64,000 nt of DNA, taken from assembly GCA_029168955.1 (NCBI GenBank), contig JAPDOI010000152.1:1116001-1180000 (forward strand), in the 5' to 3' direction. Made by a program: the position numbers and the translations under genes. Shown here piece after piece: positions 23,207 through 35,200 of the stretch (positions within the stretch are counted from its first letter, which is position 1; every line of letters starts with the position of its first letter). Source of the stretch: Aplectana chamaeleonis. Its lineage: Eukaryota > Nematoda > Chromadorea > Rhabditida > Cosmocercidae. Under the pieces are notes generated by a model, which made no database searches, was not told where the DNA came from, and worked only from the letters and a program-made list of their open reading frames with translations.

Positions 23207-24019
23207 TTAAAGACGACACTGAAAACATTTTCAGCCCAAAATACGAGAAAAAAATCGTACCCGATCACCAAAATTGCACGTGAGAAAAAAATGAAAATGT
23301 GAAAGGGAAAAAGTGAAACCCCATAAAAAAAGCCAATTTTTTTCCGGAATTGAACCAGGGCAATCTCGTTTGAAAACCGATCCGGAAAATTCCTTCTTTT
23401 CGATGCACACCCCGATTTCACGAAAACTGCTCGAGATAGCTGCGCTGATAAGCTTCATGTGGCAACAATAGGCAAATTTCAAGATAATAAGTCTTTAATT
23501 CAGCACTGATTAGAGATTTACCCACTGCACAGTGGATGAATGCTGGTTACTGGCAATCCTTTTTACAACAGTCGACAGTCTCAAGCTCGAAAAGGTAACC
23601 TGCCGGACTGATGAAGGTTTCGGGATGGCGATCAATGTATCCAGCTCTGTGCCACGAGTACTTTAGAACCTTGACGAACCGAGGAGCACGAAACATGCGG
23701 TAAACTTGCGAAAGAACCTCAGAGAGACATATGTTAATTAATGGCTCTAGAAATAAAATATTGATAATAGAACAACATTAAACGTAGTTTGATATAATAG
23801 AAAAAACTTTGAAAAGTACTCAATTTCTGAACGTTCTAACCATTTGTGAAGAATGCTGCAAAAATTGAGCAAATCAATCTTTGTGAAAACCCAGTCATAG
23901 AAAAACATTGTTATATCCATTTCTGCAAAGGAGCACGAGCATATCGGCAGTGACGAGAACCGAACCCCAGACCGCATGCCTATAACCGCCCCTCCTTACC
24001 TGCTGCTCCATCCGTTGAC

Positions 24020-24033
24020 GGGGGGGGGGGGGG
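24020..24033. repeat. Poly-G tract (14 G)
   Basis: Uninterrupted run of G, followed by CGAAATATCGG. Similar tracts occur at 49225, 49428 and 50548. Confidence 0.9.
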
Positions 24034-24405
24034 CGAAATATCGGTGGAGAGTTCGAGGCAATGACTCATCGCCCTTAGCACAGACCTCCGTTTTAGTGTT
24101 GTTTCTCGCTGGATATTGTGTGATCAACACAAATATACCTTCTAATATTGCATGAATTGGTGAAATAACCCTCAAATTGATAGCGAAATAGCTGATTTCG
24201 AGGAAGTTGCCTTTGACGAGCATTAACTTTTTAACTTGTGATCCGTAGCAATATCCAGTGGCAGAATCGGAAATAGCGTGCCCGCATTGACCGAGAGGCA
24301 ATAGCAGATTTTCAAAAGTCGATACATGGGTAGCTAGGTTCCCTAGTAAAATTCGGCGCATTCCCTAACGAAAAAAATCAGTGCACCAAGTGGATTTTAT
24401 ACATG

Positions 24406-24549
24406 TATCCTCTGAAAAACGTCGTAATTCTCACGATTCATCGCGCGCGACTCTGCTTCCTCCGTCTGTCATGCGCTCTCTCACTGTCTCTAACCTCCGC
24501 TCCGCACCAGCACGCGTAGAATCCATGAGAATTTTGCGGCTATATAGCC
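24406..24549 (+). mobile_element. 150-bp MITE, CTATAAAACG type (copy 2)
   Basis: Diverged copy: AAAAACGTCGTAATTCTCAC at one end, TGAGAATTTTGCGGCTATAT at the other, with GCTCTCTCACTGTCTCTAACC inside. Confidence 0.7.
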
Positions 24550-24809
24550 TTTGTGTAAGCGATACCCCTAGCAGTAAAAGTCTTCGATGGAACGTTTCGG
24601 CAATGAAAAGTGCGTTTGGAATCTTTTTGACACTATTTCCAATCTCATGTGCAAGCGTTGTGCACTTGAGTTCGAGATCAACATGGAGACATACTTGTCT
24701 TCATGTTCCGTATGTACGTATGGCTAAAGCGCTACATTCGATTCCATAGGATCAGTTTTTACAGCCGAAGACTCGCCCCTTTGCGTTAATACTACGCTTT
24801 TACATTTTC

Positions 24810-25025
24810 AGTTTTTCTTCGAATATTCAAATGTTTGACTGATTCGTAATTTCGCCATTTCCGATTGATCCACTATTCGAATTTTCTGGAAAAAATCGTA
24901 TTTTCAAATATTCCACTTTCGAATCATTCGGGAAATTGATTTTGTTGAATATTCGACTTTTCGAAACACTCGGAAAATTTATCTTTTCGAGTATACGACT
25001 TTCCGATTACTTGGAAAATCTCCAT
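24810..25025. repeat. Degenerate tandem repeat (TTCGAATATTCGACTTT)
   Basis: About six units of roughly 36 bases alternating TTCGAATATTC, GACTTT and TCGGGAAAATTGATTTT. Relative of the array at 8440-8940. Confidence 0.6.
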
Positions 25026-25029
25026 TTTG

Positions 25030-26255
25030 AAATGAGTAGTTGCGGACCAGAATTTCATTTGAACAACGACAAAAGCTAGGGGAGGACGATCCCCAAATCC
25101 AGATTGCAGCCCGAGTGTGAGAAGTTTCCACAAAGCACATGCGACGGCACACCAAGGCCTTAGAGAAGCGATTTTCACATCGTTGAGCAGTGTAATTGAG
25201 TCGCCTTTTTTCAGATAACCTAAAGATAGAAGCAGGCTTGGATAACTTGTGATTCTGAGAGAACACTAATATTTTAGAGAAAAGTTTGAGCAGAATAAAG
25301 AGAAGCGCTTGAGGGAATGTAAACTTAATACCACTTTGTTCAAATGGTTGCTTGAAGCTGTTGGAGAGACTTGTCATGTCATTGAAAGCAGTCGAATTTT
25401 AATCGAATTAGACTGATTGTGCAACTTTTCTAATATCTGACTTCAGAAATTCCTCGGCTCCAATGGAGCGAGTGAAATGAGAGTTTAGCGCCTTGAAGTG
25501 TAGTTAAAGAACATCCCGGATATGAAATCGCCATTGGAGCAATTACTGTCAGGAAATTTCAAATCTTCAATATCAAATCTCCCTGTGATGCTCTTCTGCG
25601 AAAATGAAAATCGAATATGGCCATGAGTCATGCGCTCTGCCCAGATAGGATTCACTCCATCACGTCCAGGGTAACAGTGGTTTCCTCTCGTGAGACATCA
25701 GCTAGAGGGCAGGTCGTAAACGCAGTACATTTCCATCTCGTACACTCTATTCTAGGTAGCATCCATAGCTAATGGCAAGCATCGAAAATCGGTTTGCCAT
25801 CAACCATTTTTACTGATAGCATTTTAGAGCTGCGGTTGAAGCTAACATGCTTTTAGCGGCAACGTACTAGCTACAGCGCCTTTCGAAAATATCATCAACA
25901 TCTTCGTAAAACTCTTGCCGTCATAGGCAGGGCTGTGCCGAACTGTTCCGTTTCCGACTCCGTATACCCGTAATCATGTCTTTTAACACGAGTCAACTAC
26001 GAGCTCTTAACCGCTGGTTGACCACGAATCAGCCACAGCTCAGCCGCGAACTAACCACCTCTGTAACTAGGATCAGCTCTATATTCAAATGTAACGTAAG
26101 TCTTATTTAAAGCAACACAACCACTACACAATAAGGAATGTATAAGCCGAATGCATCCGCAGTCTTTTCAAACCTTGAATTCATAACAGTTCGCTGAGGT
26201 TTTTGTGTGAACCACGTGAAACGGTTTGCTCTCTTGGATCATTATAATGTCACGG
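25030..26255. other. No recognised feature
   Basis: Minus-strand frames at 24979-25377 are open but lack a start, splice logic or domain. No repeats I could pair elsewhere in the window. Confidence 0.3.
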
Positions 26256-26260
26256 CAACT

Positions 26261-27271
26261 CAGACAAACCATTGCTCGGAGCGGGACCGGAGAGCTAATC
26301 GAGCGGTGCTGACTCTCCACTCCGAGCGAAAATTAGCCATCTACTCGGGCGACAGCAGTCGCTCTCCAGGCGACAGCAGTATCGCTCGGAGCGATCTTCG
26401 GTCCCAACTGGCACTGCGGTGGCTCTTCGGGCGACCTTCGAAATTTTCATAACTGCTATTTTTTCTTTACTTCTGCCTCTTCTTGAAAGGATTACGCCTC
26501 TTAAGAGGGTAAGGTACTTGTTACAGCCTGGAGGTTAATCCTGCCACAGGCCGCAACAAGGAGACCATTCCAGAATGGTCCGCAATGAGGAAGCCTTCCC
26601 CACCGCGAGCCATGGGGGATCCCCTCGGCCGCCAAAAAATGTCCTCCTGAGGCTCCGTACATACGTAGCGAGAGCGTGCGATTACGCAAAATCGATGGCC
26701 ATCGTGGGTACGCGATTCGCTAGACGCTCACAGGTGCTCCTTCTCGCGCGCCCTCGCCCGCTCGCTCTCGCACGCCTACGCCAGCACCACGAAGCAAGCA
26801 GCAAGTTTCAAGCTTACTGCTCCATTACTAAAGCAGGTGGCGCTAAATCTGTAGCAAAACTACAGGCCTTATTTTTCATAATCCCACCACGAAGTCGAAA
26901 ACCGTGGGAAATCATCAGCCGTTACGTCGACTCGAGCCGCTGCCTGAGAGTGGCCCGAGGTCACATCTCAAGAGTGGCCTCGAAAGGCCAACTGCCCGTC
27001 TACACGAGACGAGCCGCCTTTTATACCCGCAGGATTGGTTGTTTTTGAGTGATGACGTGGCTCGCACGTTATCACTCATAGAACAACCAATCCCGCGTCT
27101 CTCTATCTCTGGCGATGACACCGCTTTTGCCCCGAGAGCGACCGGAGAGCGGCCGACGCTGACATTCTTACCGGACAGGGACCGCGGTGTCAGTTCGCCC
27201 TTCAGCCGCTGTCCGGGCGATGACGTCATAACTGGAAAGAGCCGGTCCCGCTCCGAGCGATGGTTTGTCTG
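26261..27271. mobile_element. 1-kb inverted-repeat element (CAGACAAACCAT ends)
   Basis: CAGACAAACCATTGCTCGGA then GCGGGACCGG at the left is matched by CCGGTCCCGC and TCCGAGCGATGGTTTGTCTG at the right. Inside, a 63-base hairpin (27032-27094, GGATTGGTTGTTTTTGAGTG against its complement) and other GC-rich palindromes suggest nested insertions. No transposase frame was recognised, although 26575-27048 is open on the plus strand. Confidence 0.65.
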
Positions 27272-28149
27272 AGAACATATGAATAGTTGAAAATCGGAGG
27301 AGACAATGGAATTTCCCGAATTCCTAGGCAATGAAACGAAAAAGGAATATCAAATTGCACATTTTCTTATAGCTGCTAATTTGTACTATATTATCTGAGT
27401 AGGACCAATTAAGGCTAGACTACATTTCATTCGAAAACTGCTCAGTGACTACGCAATTTCCATCTCAAAATAGGAGAAGCGGTTTGTAAGACCCCCGTCA
27501 GACTTCGTCGAAAAACATGCTGAGTTCGACTGAGTTCGAATGAGTCCGGGGTGCAAAAACCTGCTGAGTCCGGTTGCCCCCAGCGCCAACCAGTTCCTCT
27601 GCGAATCACGCAATCGATAGTCAGCGGCAGCAGTAGGTGGGGCAGAGCGCAGACGGCCGAAAAAAATGCACCCAAATCACGTGAGAAACACCTATATCGA
27701 CCGCGTGGGGTGAGGATGATTTCGGTGGGACTCAGTCGGACTCAGTCGATGCATTGGCCCCGCCCTTGTACGCATGTGAACCATCAGTATCGACCGGGGG
27801 GATGGCGGTGGGCATCAGACGGTCGCAGTGGGACTCAGTGGGTTGATTTTTTTGCACCCGTTTCCCATGAATTTGGTGCTTATCGATCCGGTGGAACTCA
27901 TCTTGTAGATTACTACCACCAACGGTGTTTTTGGGCTGTTCCTTTCCGCTTCTATTTTCGTCATGGAAGAGGGTCTTTGTGGAGGTGGGTGTGGACAAAG
28001 ATTTTTGAAGGTATTATGAGGTATTTGAAGGTATTCCACTAGAATACATGGAACGGTTACATAAACACATTCAATCCTCCGACCACAACTCCGCCTTCGC
28101 ATTTCGCGCACTCGATTGATTGTGTCACGCCTATATGCCTTGCTGCAGA

Positions 28150-28450
28150 GTAAGACATGTGAAGGCTCAAAAGAAAGAGCTCTCAATGCTGATTCCAAAT
28201 ATCTCCTCAGATTCCAGAATGGACCACATTGAACAGATCTATGAGAACAGGGGTGGAATTCACGAAACGCTGACCACGTTTTAACCATGGCTAGCGTAGC
28301 CATGGTTGAGCACATCGTGTGCAAATCGATCGACCCCAAGCCATGGCTTCAACGTGGCTATCTTTTCGTGAATTCCAACCCAGGACGCAAAAGACGCGTT
28401 TTTGCGTCTTTTTCGCCCAAAACGCGAAAAATGCGGCCTGTATTGTTGTT
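28150..28450 (+). repeat. Dispersed repeat R (copy 3), interrupted
   Basis: AGAGCTCTCAATGCTGATTC and the palindromic AAAGACGCGTTTTTGCGTC resemble copy 2. Between them sits the palindrome at 28251-28379, absent from copy 2. Confidence 0.5.
28251..28379. mobile_element. Palindromic insertion (GGAATTCACGAAA ends)
   Basis: Ends GGTGGAATTCACGAAA and inverse TTTTCGTGAATTCCAACC. Centre CCATGGCTAGCGTAGCCATGG. Inserted inside repeat R. Confidence 0.7.
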
Positions 28451-28676
28451 TTCAAGCTAATATACATGCTCGGTTAGGATCACTCAAGCAGTTTGGGGTC
28501 CTGAAATCGCGATCCCATAAATGAAAAAAAAGCACGAAAGGGTCGTGTCAGCAATCCAAACGCTTTCTGTGGATTCTTTTTGGGATTAAGGTATTTTGTC
28601 TTTCAGAAGTACACTTCTATTTGGAGTACATCTCCAATAGAAACACTCCAAAAAGAGAGGGCTGAAAATCAGAAGT

Positions 28677-28829
28677 ACCCTCTATAAAACGTCGTAATTC
28701 ACATCATTCGAGGCGCGAGCGGCGCGCGCGACGCCTCAGTCTCCGCCTGCCCACCGCTCTCTCACTGTCTCTAACCTCCGCTCCGCACCAGCACGGGTAG
28801 GAACCATGTGAGTTTCGCCGTTTTATAGC
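28677..28829 (+). mobile_element. 150-bp MITE, CTATAAAACG type (copy 3)
   Basis: CTATAAAACGTCGTAATTCA ... GTGAGTTTCGCCGTTTTATAG. Reverse-oriented and very similar to the copy at 9034-9184. Confidence 0.8.
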
Positions 28830-29995
28830 TTGTACACCTTCTGTTCAGAGTTCACCTCTATTAGTAGTCATTTCAAAATAAGGAAAGGTGTGAAAAATTA
28901 GATTCTAAAACAGTGTCACAGCTTAGTGAAGGACGATAGTATTAACGAGTGTGCAAGCGATGACTCGATTGGACTTCAATAGCCGACATTTCATGTTTTT
29001 TGATAGCGAAAATCATGCGTGTGCTATCAAAATTTCCGCTATGAGGCGGCTCAACATTATAAGTATTTTTAAAGATTGCCGTTTCGGATCTCCAAAAAGG
29101 CAAATTCGAAATCGTGGAATGCCTCGTCGTGACTTTATTTCGAATAACAAACAGCTTATTCGCTGAAATCATTGGCTATTGAATAAGAGCTGAAGACCTA
29201 ATGAGCAGAACTTGAGAATGAGAGACCTCGTCCGAGCTGGTCGATCGACTGAGTCCCATCCGGTCGATACGCACAAAAATAGTAATAGAAAAAAAATCCA
29301 CCCAATGAATCCGTCCGTCTGCGTCTGCAATCTATGCAGTCGTTAGTAATGTTCCACGCGCGCATACGAGCAGGGCCAATGCACCCGATGTCGGTTTTTC
29401 CGCCCCGGACTCAATCAGATTTTCGAGCAAGTCTGACGGAGCCATACATCCACAAAATTTTTTCGTTCTCTTCCCTTCCCGGCGTTTTTTGACCACTTTT
29501 CTTCCGTTTACTTTTCCGTAAATCATTTCCGCGCAGCCCTGGTCACTGGACGCACTGCGTGTGTCAGTGTCGTGTTGCGCTAAAGTTTTTTTTTTCAGCG
29601 AAATGACGCTTGTTGTTGGTTTCTAGCCCAGGACCTGAAACATTGTAGACCGCGGAAACAAAAGGGGTGCTGCGGATACGCCGCGAGTCATGCATTAATC
29701 CCATGATGCGACCTATTCCAAGGCGGTTAGTGGACTTATTGTTAGCGAATCTATCCTTTCTTCGACTTACAATCGTATTCATGGCCGTATATTATTTTTT
29801 TTCGAAAGTTCTTGTATTCCATCGTTCTTATTTTGTCACATTGCAACAGATGCGTTTGGATCAGTGTGTAGTGTAGTTCACCAAACGTTGGAATCTGGGA
29901 CTTTGGTATGGTTTTTCGCTGTCATAAGAAGCAAGCATGCCGCCTGGAACACTGAGAGGGCACTATTGGAGCAACGTCATACTCAGAAAACTGAA

Positions 29996-30818
29996 AACAT
30001 ATTACATGTGATATAAAAGGCTTGAGTTAACGTACGTGTAATATAAATGGGCCAATGTATATTACCTGCACATTATCTCGACCGATGTATGTTACATGAA
30101 ATATATCGGTCCCTCGCTCGCAGGCCAAATGTCGCACGTAATATGTTTTCGATGGTGAAAACATAATATGTACTTGTAACATAAAAGACGATTACAATAT
30201 ACTCGTAATACATCTCCGTCAATGTAAGTTACATGTGAATTATCTCTACACAAGTAAATTACATGTAGTATAAGTGTAACATAATTCAAATATATCCAGC
30301 GACTGAGGGCCCATGCTGAACACCTTCAGCAAACCTGCACAGCATACGGGCCGCCTCATACCTTGGCTTTAAGCGCAGGTCCCCTGGATTGAAATTTGAC
30401 CGGGTGATCACTCGCCCTGGCCGAGTCGTTGAACTCTTGCTCCTCATGGTTCGCTTTAATCGTGGGGAGGGTTGGAGGGAGCGGCATGCAAATTTTTTTA
30501 AGCATGCTTGAGCCCATTGCTTCTTGTATGAAGCTGTAGGATCTAAGCTTGCTTCTTCAATTATGAAGCGACGAGCATTGAGCTCCTGGGATGTCCAAGA
30601 GAGCCTAAAGTTGCCTGATTTGTACTTGAAACAGTACACTGGGACTTGCAGCTCCAACCCTTAAAATCATCGAGCTTCCACTTGCAGCTCTAATTGAGTT
30701 ACATGAAATATAAGTGTATGTTACATGTAGTATAAGTGTAGGTTACATGCGATATAAAGGTAACATAATTGAATGTCTAAAGTACCTTACCTTTATATTA
30801 CATGTAACATGTTTCCAT
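29996..30818. repeat. TTACATGTRATATAA degenerate array around an ORF
   Basis: At least ten variants of TTACATGTAATATAA, TGTTACATG and AAGTGTAACATAATT occupy 29996-30296 and 30697-30818. The 400 bases between them are GC-balanced and carry a 123-codon minus-strand ORF (30657-30286). Confidence 0.6.
30286..30657 (-). CDS. ORF of 123 aa within repeat cassette, unknown
   Basis: Starts with an ATG and is uninterrupted; the basic middle contains Arg/Ser/Thr-rich residues. It has no recognised domain, no signal peptide and no splice sites in the right places. Flanked on both sides by the TTACATG array, so it may be the core of an unknown mobile or satellite unit. Coding status uncertain. Confidence 0.25.
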   Translation of the reverse strand: MELQVPVYCFKYKSGNFRLSWTSQELNARRFIIEEASLDPTASYKKQWAQACLKKFACRSLQPSPRLKRTMRSKSSTTRPGRVITRSNFNPGDLRLKPRYEAARMLCRFAEGVQHGPSVAGYI

Positions 30819-30934
30819 TGTTCTGAGTAGGCCGTCATAGGAACAGTTGTCGCGCGTCCCGCGCAGCGATGAGTCGCTGAGCACTGACGTACCGCAAATG
30901 TGCCGGAGCCTTCGCTGCCACTGTCCCCCGTCGC

Positions 30935-31325
30935 TGCGGTATTGTTCATACTTTTCACCGCAAGCGCATAATGCGCGGTGGACTATGAACCACTTTGCCG
31001 CGCGTGACGCACGGGAAGCAACTATGAAGGGCGTTAACTGGGGTCTCAACTGTGCCATGCACAGCAGGTGTAGACTTGCAGTTGAGCGGAAGGTAGTGTA
31101 GGATAACTCTCAATGTCTATATGATAGAATGAGCATGAAATTATTATCGAGTAATGGTTCAACTGGTAAAACGGCCATGACGGTTTGGGCTGTTTACTGC
31201 CAATAATATGGCGGTGCTGTATAGGCGGCACGCGCGTCACGAGTGTAGCGCGCGATGTGAAGTTTCATAGTCCACCGTTCGTTCCACGCGTTAAGCGCGT
31301 GCCGCCCTTGCGGCAGCGATAGCCA
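30935..31325. mobile_element. Inverted-repeat element (CACCGCAAGCGC), copy 1
   Basis: TTCACCGCAAGCGC ... GCGGTGGACTATGAA near the left and TTCATAGTCCACCG ... near the right in inverse, with CATGACGGTTTGGGCTG and GGCGGCACG inside. A second copy is at 62638-63045. Non-coding. Confidence 0.6.
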
Positions 31326-32094
31326 CCCAGTGTAGCAGTAGTATACCGTAATCCTTATCTATCGATAAGAAGTGATCTGTGGGAAATCACTATGCATGAA
31401 CCCCACAGCAGCACTTCCGGCACCGGTTAAGCCACAGCGGTTGCGCTGCAATAGGATTATGCATTCTAATTCCGTACCGATCACTTTTCATTGCTATGTT
31501 AATGTGTGATTTTTGGATGACATCCCTGTGCATAGTGCCTTTTCTTCGTAAGTAAAATCATTCCTGTTTGAAAACTATGGAATTTTGGTTTAAGTGTATT
31601 CTGTGCACTGGCTGATATCCATAGAGGGATTTTCATCGCAACAATTTATTATTGGGTAAGTGAGGCTTTTTACTACAATTGAATCTTGCGAACTGTCGAG
31701 CAAAGCGACTGACCATAACAACACAAGTCTTTGGATAACGAAATTCGGGCATTTTCTGTTGATTAGCTGATAACAACCCTTGCAAACTTCGTAACAGATT
31801 TAACAACTATAGAGACATGACAGGAAACGCTCACTAGTTTCAAAACTATGAAAAGTAATTACGCTACGCTAACAGTGATCCAGAAGTGCGACGCAGTCGC
31901 GAGAATGGCTGGCGAGTAATCAGATGAACTACCGATCGGAGATCATAAACATGGCATGGCTGCGACGCACTCATACTGCGTACCATGGTAGCACTGTTAT
32001 TGGAATGAACGGCAGAGTCGTATATAGGGATTGAAGTTATGGAGGCAAGATGAGAGCCATAACTACACGGCTCCGAGTTCGTCTGAAACACGAC

Positions 32095-32100
32095 AATTTA
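32095..32100 (-). promoter_or_regulatory. Poly(A) signal of the Q/N-rich gene
   Basis: AATAAA on the minus strand, about 123 bases past the TAA stop at 32223-32225. Confidence 0.55.
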
Positions 32101-32222
32101 TTCCATTCTGTCGACCCTATGTAAACAGATCACCTACCTACAAAACGCTGACGATAGTTGAATTAGGATCGCCTCTTGCTAAAAATTGGGACATTAATCT
32201 TTCACATCAGACGATAGGAATG

Positions 32223-35200
32223 TTATTTATGAACCCACATGTTCACACTCTGAGTATTGGACTGGCTGACGTTGATGACATTTGAGTTGTAGCCGAAGTT
32301 ACCCTGAGCTCCTCCTTGTTGGTAATTGCCCTGTCCTTGGTTGCTTTCCTGACCGAGCTCCTGATTCTTTACTTTGTTACCGTAGTCATTAGTTTCTTTC
32401 TTAGGTGCGTCATAGCTAGCTGCGCCATGGGCTCCTTGATAATTCCGTTGACCAACGTTGACTTCGTTGTTGTTGGAACCAACATTGGTTTGGTCACCTC
32501 CCTTTTGTACGCTGGTTTGACCTTGATTGTTTAGCTGAATAAAGACGGTGACACCTTTTGTAAGCCAGTGTCAACATCATAATCCTTAAAGGCATCATAC
32601 ACGCTCGCAGAAATAGACGGGGTTGCGATGTCAATGGGTCGCACCCTGACGCCATCTCAAGAGCTAAAAATGAGTTGAATGATCGTATTTGAGGCATAAT
32701 GAGTCACCAAAACATCCGTTCCCCGCCAACTTCTAACACGGGCTCAACCCCACAATACAAACACCCTCGAATTAAATACTCGAATTCGCTCATTTCGGCA
32801 CGTTTTTGGACGCTTTCGTAAGCTTCACTGTGGATGCCGGACGATTCCATTAGCGCTGTTATCCCAATCATTTTGTCGTTGCCTTCGCTATTACAACCAA
32901 TGCGGTGTCCTTTTTTATAACCAGAACCAAAAAAAAGTCGTTTTTTCATTTGAATCGAATCTTATTTCAAAGTTTCTCGTCATTTCTTGATACTAACATC
33001 TCCAAGCCTCCGATTCATGTAACGAAGTTGATAGAATTTTTGAGCGTGTATTCTGCCTTTGAGGCATCCACCAACCTGTCCAAGAGTTTGGGTGCCAATC
33101 TTGTTCCCGATAACATTGCTTCCGTAGTTTGGTATCAGAATGGCTGCATAGGTAGGGATATTGCCGTAATTAGGAGCATCATATGAAGGCTTGCCGTAAT
33201 TTCCTCCAGCACCTCCTCCCTAGAATGAGTGAGGCTTTTTAGAAATGCAATCAGTACGGAAATCGAAATAGCACCTGGTTGTTCTGCTGGCCAACATTGA
33301 TGGTGTTGGCATTGCTTCCAAGATTGTTCTGATCGCCTCCCTTCTGGACGCTAGTCTGGCCTTGGTTGCTCAGCTAAAGAATCAGGGCTTGAATTCTCCA
33401 ATAGCTTGAGAAAAGTGTGTTTTGCAGTGTACCTAGACCCTCTCAAGGCTACAAGATTGTGCAAAGGCCTCACCTGACCAAGAGTTTGCTCATCAATCTT
33501 GTTTCCAAAAAGGTTTTGCCCGTATGTTGGAATAAGGATGGCAGCATAGGTGGGGGTGCTGCCATAGTTCGGAGCATCGTAGGAAGGCTTGCCATAGTAG
33601 CCAACATCACCACCCTGTAATATAAAACAACATTCCGTGGAAGTGTTGGTTGATCGGAATTTCAAGGTCATTAGTGCTAGTGGTATCGCCGCAATGTATT
33701 TCGACTAGATTCTCTATCTATGCTCAGACGGAGTTCAGTCTACTCATTTACCTGATTGTTCTGCTGGCCGACATTGACGGCGTTGGAATTGGCTCCAACA
33801 TTGGTTTGATCGCCACCCTTCTGTACACTTTGTTGTCCCTGGTTGTTCAACTAAAAAGTGAAACTGTCACTGTTTGTCGGCGAAAGATTTCCTTTATGGT
33901 CTGTTGGTTGTTTAGCGCACAACATAACTACGTACCTGTGCGAGAGTTTGAGAGTCGATCGAATTTCCGACGACGTTGTTACCATAGTTGGGGATCAGAA
34001 TCGCTGCGTATGTGGGCACAATGCCGTAGCTTGGGCCGCTTCCGTAGTTTGGAGCATCGTACGACGGCTTACCGTAACCACCGGAGGCTCCTGCCTGGAA
34101 TTCGGACCGAGTTTACTCCTAAGGTGTCGCTGGGTCACCTTACGAGTTGATATTGTTGTTGCTGTGCGGCATGATATTTCGTCATAGAAGAAAAAATGCT
34201 ACCTGGTTGTTCTGCTGGCCGACGTTGACGGCGTTGGAATTGGCTCCAACATTGGTTTGATCGCCACCCTTCTGTACACTTTGTTGTCCCTGGTTGTTCA
34301 ACTAAAAAGTGAAACTGTCACTGTTTGTCGGCGAAAGATTTCCTTTATGGTCTGTTGGTTGTTTAGCGCACAACATAACTACGTACCTGTGCGAGAGTTT
34401 GAGAGTCAATCGAATTTCCGACGACGTTGTTACCATAGTTGGGGATCAGAATCGCTGCGTATGTGGGCACATTGCCGTAGCTTGGGCCGCTTCCGTAGTT
34501 TGGACCATCGTACGACGGCTTACCGTAACCACCGGAGGCTCCTGCCTGGAACTCGGACCGAGTTTACTCCTAAGGTGTCGCTGGGTCACCTTACGAGTTG
34601 ATATTGTTGTTGCTGTGCGGCATGATATTTTGTCATAGAAGAAAAAATGCTACCTGGTTGTTCTGCTGGCCGACATTGACGGCGTTGGAGTTGGCTCCAA
34701 CATTGGTTTGATCGCCACCCTTCTGTACACTTTGTTGTCCTTGATTGTTCAACTGAAACATAATGGTTTATTACCGACGGTTTCCTGAAAATAAGACTCG
34801 CTCGTTAGTGGCTTCGTCCACGAAATTTTCGCGCTTTCTATTTCTGCACAACTATGAGCTCACTCTTGAGTGTGAACGTTTGTACGATAGGGCAACTAAG
34901 AAGCGCTGATAAATGGAGAAACGGTCTAATAAGTATGCAGTGGAACAATGACGTTCCGAAGGTATGGTGGAGACGTACGAGTTGAGAGCTCAGGCAGAAA
35001 ATGGTCACTCAACCGGTCACTTTTGGGTGCGATTCAGTGCAAGTCATAGTGACCAGTTGTGTCCCAGACAAGTTTTGGGGGCGGAGCACGGTTTTCACCA
35101 CCCGGTCAGCCTAATCGGGATTAGAAACGCAGTTCCTTATGACCCGGGCAACCTCTAGCCATCGCACATTGAATCCTCAATCAAACCCGCGCGGTATACG

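Noticed and set aside
32704..32949. 81-codon minus-strand ORF between exons 11 and 12 of the Q/N-rich gene
   Set aside because: Lies inside the family D MITE and has different composition from the modules; the flanking exons join in phase without it.
33650..34638. Plus-strand ORFs of 109-166 codons, duplicated
   Set aside because: Antisense shadow of exons 4-8 of the Q/N-rich gene; duplicated only because the exons are.
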